In this document: positions 53,015-58,700 of the stretch, piece by piece
Position numbering within the stretch: position 1 is the first letter of the stretch
Layout of the letters: every line of letters begins with the position of its first letter
Source of the DNA: an uncultured Mediterraneibacter sp.
GTDB taxonomy: Bacteria; Bacillota; Clostridia; Lachnospirales; Lachnospiraceae
DNA length: 58,700 nucleotides
Direction of reading: 5' to 3'
Assembly (NCBI GenBank): GCA_944383695.1
Contig: CALWQP010000019.1
Location: 1 to 58,700 of the forward strand
Notes under the pieces: generated by a model
What the model was told of the DNA's origin: nothing
Seen by the model: the letters and a program-made list of their open reading frames with translations, nothing else
The model's database searches: none
Program-made: the position numbers and the translations under genes

Positions 53015-53809
53015 TCACTTTCTCTGTCTATCTTCCCGCTTTTCCATACGGATCATGCCGCGGATTGCTTCTACCGCCGTCTTGATCGCACTGTCCGTAT
53101 CATGGACCTGGCGGTTGGGAAGCCCCTGCTTCTCCCGCTCCTGATTCGCGATCACCAGGAACACAGACCCAACCCTTACCCGCCGGTATGCCCCTGCGAT
53201 GAACAATGCAGCAGATTCCATCTCCGACGCCAGACAGCCCATGCGCAGCCATGCCTCCCACTTATCCATAAGCTCATAGCTGACCGGATGCTTTTCCGGC
53301 TGGTGCTGACCGTAGAAGGAATCCTTGCATTGCACGACTCCTGTATGACAGGTAAACTTCTGTTTTTTTGCCGCTTGTACCAGAGCGTTCGTCACCTCCA
53401 GGTCCGGGACTGCCGGGTACTCGACAGGCGCATATTCTCTGCTGGTTCCTTCCATACGGACCGCGCCTGTGGCTATGACCAGATCTCCACCGCAAACTTC
53501 CGTCTGCATCCCGCCGCATGTCCCCACCCGGATAAAGGTATCTGCCCCGCAGTTGCACAGTTCTTCCAAAGCGATCGAAGCGGACGCTCCCCCGATGCCT
53601 GTGCTTGTCACACTGATCTTTTCGCCTTCCAGTGTGCCTGTATAGGTCACGAATTCCCTGCTGTCCGCAATAAGCATGGGGTCGTCAAAATACTCCGCGA
53701 TCTTCCCGCACCGCTTCGGATCCCCCGGGAGGATCACATATTTTCCCACATCTCCCTCTTTCAAACCTATATGATACTGGATTCCTGCTCCTTCTGTATA
53801 ATCTACCAC
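53015..53809 (-). CDS. udp: Uridine phosphorylase
   Basis: A PNP/UDP-family nucleoside phosphorylase, 264 residues. Phosphate-binding [17 protein letters not shown] near residue 21, [25 protein letters not shown] and the ribose/metal part [12 protein letters not shown] are all visible. The start is GTG 53809, which overlaps the deoC stop region, with AAGGAG 10 bases upstream; the frame back to 53890 lies inside deoC. It forms ribose-1-phosphate and uracil, and sits with cdd and deoC in nucleoside catabolism. Confidence 0.92.
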   Translation of the reverse strand: MVDYTEGAGIQYHIGLKEGDVGKYVILPGDPKRCGKIAEYFDDPMLIADSREFVTYTGTLEGEKISVTSTGIGGASASIALEELCNCGADTFIRVGTCGGMQTEVCGGDLVIATGAVRMEGTSREYAPVEYPAVPDLEVTNALVQAAKKQKFTCHTGVVQCKDSFYGQHQPEKHPVSYELMDKWEAWLRMGCLASEMESAALFIAGAYRRVRVGSVFLVIANQEREKQGLPNRQVHDTDSAIKTAVEAIRGMIRMEKREDRQRK

Positions 53810-54471
53810 TCCCAGTCTGCTCCTTTCTCCCTGACAAGTTTTACAATCCTGCTTGTCCCCAGGCGGTCTGCACCCAGCTCCAGAAAACATTCTGCGTCCT
53901 CAAGGGATGAAATCCCGCCTGCCGCCTTGATCTTCACACCGTTTCCCACATGCTCCGCAAAAAGCCGGATATCGTCAAAGGTCGCGCCTCCGCCTCCGAA
54001 ACCGGTAGATGTCTTGATATAGTCTGCTCCCGCGCGCGTCACGACACCGCAGAGCTTTATCTTTTCATCCTCTGTGAGAAGACATGTCTCGATGATCACC
54101 TTCAGGACTCTTTCCCCGGCCGCTGCTTTCACAGCCTTGATTTCTTCTTCCACACTGTCGTATTTCCCATCCTTGACCCAGCCGAGATTGATCACCATAT
54201 CAATCTCATCCGCACCGTTTCGCACAGCATCTTCCGTTTCTGCCGCCTTCATTTCCGCAGTGCTGTACCCATTGGGAAAACCGATGACTGTGCAAACAGC
54301 TATCTTGTTTCCCATATACTCTTTTGCCTGACGTACATAAGACGGCGGGATGCACACAGACGCCGTGTGGTATTCAAGAGCTTCGCAGCACAGATTTCTG
54401 ATTTCTTCCCATCCGGCTGTCTGGCTGAGAAGTGTATGGTCCACGTGCCTCATGATCTCTTCTGTCCGCAT
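53803..54471 (-). CDS. deoC: Deoxyribose-phosphate aldolase
   Basis: A class I aldolase that splits deoxyribose-5-phosphate into glyceraldehyde-3-phosphate and acetaldehyde. HVDHTLL at the N-terminus, [17 protein letters not shown] near residue 57, the Schiff-base region [10 protein letters not shown] and [15 protein letters not shown] near residue 150 are typical. 222 residues. GAGGAGG precedes the ATG. It lies between cdd and udp and completes deoxyribonucleoside breakdown. Confidence 0.96.
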   Translation of the reverse strand: MRTEEIMRHVDHTLLSQTAGWEEIRNLCCEALEYHTASVCIPPSYVRQAKEYMGNKIAVCTVIGFPNGYSTAEMKAAETEDAVRNGADEIDMVINLGWVKDGKYDSVEEEIKAVKAAAGERVLKVIIETCLLTEDEKIKLCGVVTRAGADYIKTSTGFGGGGATFDDIRLFAEHVGNGVKIKAAGGISSLEDAECFLELGADRLGTSRIVKLVREKGADWEW

Positions 54472-54536
54472 TGATTCTTCCTCCTCATAATGATAGTTTC
54501 CGTTTTATAGATTCCCTCTTTATGGTTTCCTTTTTC

Positions 54537-54947
54537 TCAGAGCCTGAATCCCTTCGGCACAAGCTCGTCCAACCTATGCACTTCGTATCGCTCCCTGTTC
54601 ACTGCAAGTATGATCTCAAAATCCGGCGGGCAGAATTCCAGCATCACCTGCCTGCAGACCCCGCAGGGCGGACAGAAGTCTGACGGCTCATCCTCTCCCC
54701 GGCCGCCTGTGATGCAGATTGCCTGGAAATCTCTCTCGCCCTCACTCACCGCCTTGAAAACTGCGGTCCGCTCCGCGCAGTTCGTAGGACTGTACGCACT
54801 GTTTTCGATGTTGCATCCTGTATAAATCTTGCCGCTGCCAGCAAGCAGCGCTGCTCCCACACGGAAATCAGAATATGGCGCATAAGCGAATTTCCGCTGA
54901 GAAAGCGCCATATCGATCAGAGTCTGGACTTCTCTTTCTCCTAACAT
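54537..54947 (-). CDS. cdd: Cytidine deaminase
   Basis: A homotetrameric zinc enzyme converting (deoxy)cytidine to (deoxy)uridine. AYAPYSDFRVGAALL at residues ~16-30, the zinc/catalytic NCAERTAVFKAV (Cys-Ala-Glu) near residue 56 and PCGVCRQVMLEF near residue 92 are complete. 136 residues. GGAGAAGGAAG precedes the ATG. It is the first gene of cdd-deoC-udp. Confidence 0.96.
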   Translation of the reverse strand: MLGEREVQTLIDMALSQRKFAYAPYSDFRVGAALLAGSGKIYTGCNIENSAYSPTNCAERTAVFKAVSEGERDFQAICITGGRGEDEPSDFCPPCGVCRQVMLEFCPPDFEIILAVNRERYEVHRLDELVPKGFRL

Positions 54948-55031
54948 ATCTTCCTTCTCCTTTGATATCTGACGAAGGACCAGACCACTGATCTGTCCGT
55001 CAGCCGGTCCGATCCTTTCCTTATTCTCTTT

Positions 55032-55511
55032 TTAATACTCACACAGCACAATGACCCTTTGCGGTGTTGTCTGTGCCGGGATGCTGAATGTGGTCGTCGT
55101 ATAATAGACAAGCAGTTCCGAGTTTTCAGGACTGCATGTGTACTGCTGCCCATTCAGGGTCTCCACATTCGTCGTTGGTCCTATATTCAGCCTCAGCGTA
55201 TTGTCCATGGACGTCAGACTGTCGTCAAAATAATCCAGTTTGACCTGCTGGTTTCTCCGCAGTGACGTGACCAGTTCCGCCCGGTACTGGGGCGGATACA
55301 CCGCAGGAGTCGGGAGATTTGCGTCATAAAACGCCGCGATCCGCATCCCCGGGCGCAGCCGGACATTGTCTACTACCATGGTCTCCCCCGTTACCACTAC
55401 GTTTACAATGTTTGAATTACTGATCAGGGAAATCATCATGGAACAGCAGGAATCGCCTCTGTTGATACTCTGTATGATGCCCTCCACACTCTGAAAATTC
55501 TCATATGCCAT
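55032..55511 (-). CDS. Conserved hypothetical protein, 159 aa
   Basis: I do not recognise the family. It has no signal peptide or membrane helix. The sequence is beta-rich: VEGIIQSINRGDSCCSMMIS, VVVTGETMVVDNVRLRPGMR and ILCEY at the end, with the Pro/Tyr-rich LPTPAVYPPQYRAEL in the middle. The first half could be an OB-like or copper-amine-type small barrel, but that is a guess. AAGGAG lies 11 bases before the ATG and TATAAT lies about 40 bp upstream on the minus strand. It precedes cdd but probably has its own promoter. Confidence 0.75.
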   Translation of the reverse strand: MAYENFQSVEGIIQSINRGDSCCSMMISLISNSNIVNVVVTGETMVVDNVRLRPGMRIAAFYDANLPTPAVYPPQYRAELVTSLRRNQQVKLDYFDDSLTSMDNTLRLNIGPTTNVETLNGQQYTCSPENSELLVYYTTTTFSIPAQTTPQRVIVLCEY

Positions 55512-55593
55512 AACAGAAAGAACTCCTTTTCACCATATATTTCTCTCTATTATAGTATGCACATTCGCCCGAACATGCGCCAGAACAGACCAC

Positions 55594-56367
55594 TCAGTGC
55601 CGCTGGCTCCTGTCACTGTATACTTCGCAGAACCTCGCGGCAAATGAAACCGGTTCGCCGCTCATGGACAGATGAGACACATCACCGAGCTTCAGTCCCC
55701 TGAAATAAGCGGTCCCCCGCTCCCTCTCCTCAGTGACGACTTCTGTCACTGAAGTGGGCGCGAGCGCCAGGCTGTGCCACATCGTAAAAGGAGAGATATT
55801 CCACAAATGCCCGAGCAGCGCGCAGGTCACCCCGAAGTGGCAGAAAAATGTGACGGTCTCCGTGCTCTCTCTTTGAACCCTGTAATGCATCCCCTCTCTA
55901 ATATATCCATGTTCTTCCAGAAAGGCGTCGAATTTTCCTGTAACGTCATCATACACCTGCACCACATCGGAATTGCGGCTGATTTCTGATTCCCGCCAGA
56001 GAATGTTGTCCGAATATTCTCTGTGTTCCGTCCAGTAAGAAGGAATCACATCCCACACGATCCTGGGCTCATATGTTCCGCCCACCTTATTTGCATTTGG
56101 ATAAACCGGCCGGAGATGCGCCGCCTGATTCAGATCGATCTGCGCCGGAAACTCTTCGAGCCATCCCAGCGTCTCCGCGGTCTTTCCCAGCCTGTTCAGA
56201 CTGTATTCTGCCGTTGCCTGCGCCCTGCCCAGAGGGGACACGTAACACGTACCCATATGGAGCGCTTCTGCCCTTTCTGCCAGCGCAGCGGCTTCTCTGT
56301 GCCCCTTCTCCGTCAAAGTGTCATTTACGTAGTCCGGATCTCCATGCCGTATAAAGAGTAATCTCAT
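55594..56367 (-). CDS. Histidine phosphatase family protein
   Basis: A phosphoglycerate mutase-like (branch 1) phosphatase, 257 residues. The catalytic RHG is in LLFIRHGDPDYVNDTLTEKG, and the second basic motif YVSPLGRAQATAEYSL follows; the later His lies in VTFFCHFGVTCALLGHL. The start is ATG 56367 with AGGAGGAG upstream; the frame back to 56466 lies in the esterase gene. It follows the esterase by 11 bp. The substrate is unknown. Confidence 0.9.
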   Translation of the reverse strand: MRLLFIRHGDPDYVNDTLTEKGHREAAALAERAEALHMGTCYVSPLGRAQATAEYSLNRLGKTAETLGWLEEFPAQIDLNQAAHLRPVYPNANKVGGTYEPRIVWDVIPSYWTEHREYSDNILWRESEISRNSDVVQVYDDVTGKFDAFLEEHGYIREGMHYRVQRESTETVTFFCHFGVTCALLGHLWNISPFTMWHSLALAPTSVTEVVTEERERGTAYFRGLKLGDVSHLSMSGEPVSFAARFCEVYSDRSQRH

Positions 56368-56378
56368 CTGTCTCCTCC

Positions 56379-57386
56379 TCAGTTTTTCAAATTCATTTCT
56401 CCTGCCAGCCATCTCTCTGCCAGCTCCGTCCAGAGGCCGACTTCGTCCAGCAGCCCGCGAAGCCATTCTTTTATCTCAGGCGCCCATCGCTGTCTTTTGC
56501 TGCCGTCCAATCCAAACGCCCTGACCAGCTCTTCTCCTTTTTCTGGAGGACAAGGCGTCTTCCCCTCCCGCACTGCCGCTGCCAGCAGCCGGATCTGCTC
56601 CAGCGTATAGAGTTCTTCAGACTCCTTGTCCAGCCATTCTGAAGTTGCCACAGACATCCCATGGACCCCATCTGTAAACACGTGATGGGCATAGGGAACT
56701 CCTGCTTTTCTGCACGCCTCGGCAAAAAGATAGCTGTTTTCCACCGGAACACTGGCATCTGTAGCAGTCTGCCAGAGAAAGCACGGCGGCGTATCCGCTG
56801 TCACATGATTTTCCAGAGACATATATGCCAGCTCCGCCTCTTCAGGCTCCTCCCCAAGAAGCGCGCGGAAAGATTCTCTGTTGGCGTATTCTCCCGAGGT
56901 GATGACCGGATAGCACAGGAGCGCCGCGTCCGGCCGGTTGGACACTTCGTCGCACTCGGGATCGGGATCTTTGATGTCCTCATGATGCACGCACAGGGAA
57001 GCGCACAGGTGTCCGCCCGCGGAAAATCCACATACCGCGATCTTCAAAGGATCAATGTGATACCGGACAGAATTTCCCCGGATGATCCGCAGCGCCCTGG
57101 AAATGTCATTCAGGGGCTGGAGCTCCAATGGGGCCTCCAGTTCATCCAGATGATTGACTGTATAGGCGAGCACGAACACATTGTATCCTGCCCGGTAGAA
57201 CTCCAGCGCCGGAAGATTTCCCTCATACGGCGACGCGTACCGGTATGCCCCTCCGGGCGCGACGAGCATCCCGGGCCTGACCTCCTCATCCTCATGAATA
57301 TAGCTCACAATAAACGGAACAAATCCATATGCGGCGGGATAACAATACTCCCCCTCTTTCCATATGGCAGTCTTTTCTCCAATCAA
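56379..57386 (-). CDS. Alpha/beta hydrolase, acetyl-esterase type
   Basis: 335 residues starting at TTG 57386 (LIGEKTAIWKEGE), with GAGGAGGAG 5-6 bases upstream. The oxyanion region is VAPGGAYRYAS, the nucleophile elbow is CGFSAGGHLCAS, the acid lies in QTATDASVPVENS and the His in DGVHGMSVA. A ~70-residue C-terminal extension follows the hydrolase fold. Related enzymes deacetylate xylan oligosaccharides or other esters. No signal peptide, so it is cytoplasmic. Confidence 0.87.
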   Translation of the reverse strand: MIGEKTAIWKEGEYCYPAAYGFVPFIVSYIHEDEEVRPGMLVAPGGAYRYASPYEGNLPALEFYRAGYNVFVLAYTVNHLDELEAPLELQPLNDISRALRIIRGNSVRYHIDPLKIAVCGFSAGGHLCASLCVHHEDIKDPDPECDEVSNRPDAALLCYPVITSGEYANRESFRALLGEEPEEAELAYMSLENHVTADTPPCFLWQTATDASVPVENSYLFAEACRKAGVPYAHHVFTDGVHGMSVATSEWLDKESEELYTLEQIRLLAAAVREGKTPCPPEKGEELVRAFGLDGSKRQRWAPEIKEWLRGLLDEVGLWTELAERWLAGEMNLKN

Positions 57387-57514
57387 GTTTACTCCTCCTC
57401 TTCTCTTCACGGCCGGCTCACCCGGATATTCGCACAGTCCTGATATGTAAACCGGACAGAAGGCTTCTGCCCGCACCGGCAGAAACCCTCTGTCCGCCAG
57501 AAAGCCTGTCTGTT

Positions 57515-58345
57515 TTATAGTTCTACGTCTTTGATGTACGGATTTTCCGCCTCATAGAATTTCTCTTCTTCAACGATCCGGGCAAGTTCCGCGTCGATGG
57601 GCATTTTCCCGAGCACAGGCACACCCATTTCCGCGGCTGCTTCATCTATATGGCTCTCTCCGAACACTTTGATCTCTTTGCCGCAGTCCGGGCATTTTAC
57701 ATAGCTGTAATTCTCCACGATCCCAAGGACCGGGATATTCATCTGTTCTGCCATATTGGCCGCTTTCTTCACGATCATCTGCACCAGATCCTGCGGGGAT
57801 GTGACGATCACAATGCCATCCACCGGAAGAGACTGAAATACAGTCAGCGGCACATCGCCTGTTCCCGGCGGCATGTCCACAAACAGATAATCAATATCAC
57901 CCCACATTACGTCTGTCCAGAACTGCTTCACGACTCCCGCGATGATCGGTCCTCTCCAGATCACAGGAGCAGACTCATCCTCCAGGAGCAGGTTCACAGA
58001 CATGATCCTCGTCTCATCCTTCGCGATACATGGCAGGATGCCGTCTTCTGTCCCCTTTGCTTTCACATGGATCCCATACATTTTCGGGATGGAGGGGCCT
58101 GTGATATCCGCGTCCAGGATACCCACCGTGTACCCCTTCTCTCTCATCATTCTGGCAAGAGACGCTGTGACAAGGGATTTTCCGACGCCGCCCTTGCCGC
58201 TGACCACCCCGATCACTTTTTTGATCGACGAGTACATATTGGCAGGCTCACGGAAATCTGTCTTTTTGCTCGAGCAAGAATCCGAATGGGCGCATCCAGC
58301 GCAGGATTCCTCTGTACATCCATTTATATTCTGTTCTTTTGACAT
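57515..58345 (-). CDS. Mrp/NBP35-type P-loop ATPase (Fe-S carrier)
   Basis: 276 residues. A Cys-rich N-terminus (CTEESCAGCAHSDSC) precedes the deviant Walker A VSGKGGVGKSLVTASLA, VDMPPGTGDVPLTVF and a C-terminal KCPDCGKEIKVFG, which in this family holds a bridging [4Fe-4S] cluster between monomers. It probably carries and inserts Fe-S clusters. GAAGGT precedes the ATG. It appears monocistronic. Confidence 0.93.
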   Translation of the reverse strand: MSKEQNINGCTEESCAGCAHSDSCSSKKTDFREPANMYSSIKKVIGVVSGKGGVGKSLVTASLARMMREKGYTVGILDADITGPSIPKMYGIHVKAKGTEDGILPCIAKDETRIMSVNLLLEDESAPVIWRGPIIAGVVKQFWTDVMWGDIDYLFVDMPPGTGDVPLTVFQSLPVDGIVIVTSPQDLVQMIVKKAANMAEQMNIPVLGIVENYSYVKCPDCGKEIKVFGESHIDEAAAEMGVPVLGKMPIDAELARIVEEEKFYEAENPYIKDVEL

Positions 58346-58700
58346 AATTATCTTACCTTCTTTCTAATAAATTATCATTTGACAGACATGGCCTTCTGCC
58401 AGACCCTATCTGCGGTCTCTGGGCTGTACGCTTCTGTTAGTATAACATATTCCTTCAAATTCCAACACATCATTTCTTGTTAGGATTACAGGCAGGGACC
58501 AGTCCATTTCATTCATTTAATTACTACTTTTATAACGTAATTCTTCCCGCTTTATCAATATGTTCAGCTGTCATAATTATTCATATTTATGTTCTCCCGT
58601 CATAGGAATATAAATATCGATCACCTCGTATTATAAAGTAGTAGTGTTTATAGACCCTCTCCAAGGTCTGTATGCTATACTGTTTGGAGATACTGTGGAT
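58346..58700. other. Non-coding right edge
   Basis: No gene is supported. On the minus strand TATACT near 58437-58442 may be the -10 for the Mrp-type gene. Near the end AGACC/GGTCT arms (58651-58668) and a plus-strand TATACT at 58675-58680 suggest a promoter-operator for a gene that starts beyond the window. Confidence 0.4.

Noticed and set aside
52943-54022. Plus-strand open frame of 359 codons across udp and deoC
   Set aside because: Antisense to two enzymes with clear motifs; low-complexity His/Cys/Arg content typical of a shadow.

Overview
The window looks like chromosome of a spore-forming, anaerobic Firmicute, most likely a Lachnospiraceae-type gut clostridium. The support is gene order and content: a cysE-cysS-mrnC-rlmB-sigH run, a dgt-dnaG-rpoD-trmK-nif3 run, hrcA-grpE-dnaK-dnaJ behind a CIRCE element, the oxygen-sensitive class III ribonucleotide reductase nrdD/nrdG, three T-box leaders, SigH and a Spo0A-type DNA-binding protein. 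Species is not determined. Nearly everything before the mobile element and after leuS is ordinary core genome, mostly on the minus strand.

Layout. 1-2400: a sodium-coupled (NSS) transporter, a small unknown protein and tRNA-Thr. 2403-7980: a cysteine T-box operon, cysE-cysS-mrnC-rlmB-sigH-CPBP protease-dtd. 7974-10151: an Eis-like acetyltransferase, ispF and a small membrane protein. 10261-10533: tRNA-Val and tRNA-Met with promoter and terminator. 10547-19323: polyphosphate:AMP phosphotransferase, dgt, dnaG, rpoD, trmK, nif3-like and a nucleoside kinase. 19447-20545: two small XRE regulators and tRNA-Leu. 20630-22435: a lone trpB2 under a tryptophan T-box.

About 22483-29449 is an AT-richer integrated element of about 7 kb. 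It has a tyrosine integrase, an excisionase, a Rep_trans/MobT-type relaxase whose 5' end contains a 24-bp oriT-like inverted repeat, control genes with palindromic operators, a small exported protein and a large DEDDh exonuclease/TPR/IENR1-like cargo protein. No coupling protein or type IV secretion genes are present, so it reads as an integrative mobilizable element that borrows the transfer machinery of a Tn916/ICEBs1-like element. It lies exactly between the leuS stop codon and the trpB promoter, and repeated TTTACTCCA boxes mark both ends.

Downstream are leuS with a leucine T-box, then a plus-strand pair not typical of this neighbourhood: a DUF2935 ferritin-like protein and a 1266-residue six-domain multicopper oxidase. 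The oxidase has a full set of copper ligands in permuted order and a linker with a cysteine every nine residues. A 130-bp nested inverted repeat follows. Then come nrdG-nrdD with candidate NrdR boxes, an unidentified structured RNA region, the heat-shock operon, an ABC-F/holA/lepA/hemW operon, a stand-alone Spo0A C-terminal domain protein with 0A-like boxes upstream, a cdd-deoC-udp nucleoside salvage operon, a conserved unknown, a histidine phosphatase, an esterase and an Mrp-type ATPase.

The most interesting items are the mobilizable element with its oriT and unusual cargo, the permuted multicopper oxidase/DUF2935 pair (possibly a spore-associated metal oxidase), and the two unexplained structured non-coding regions at 37511-37640 and 40699-40925.
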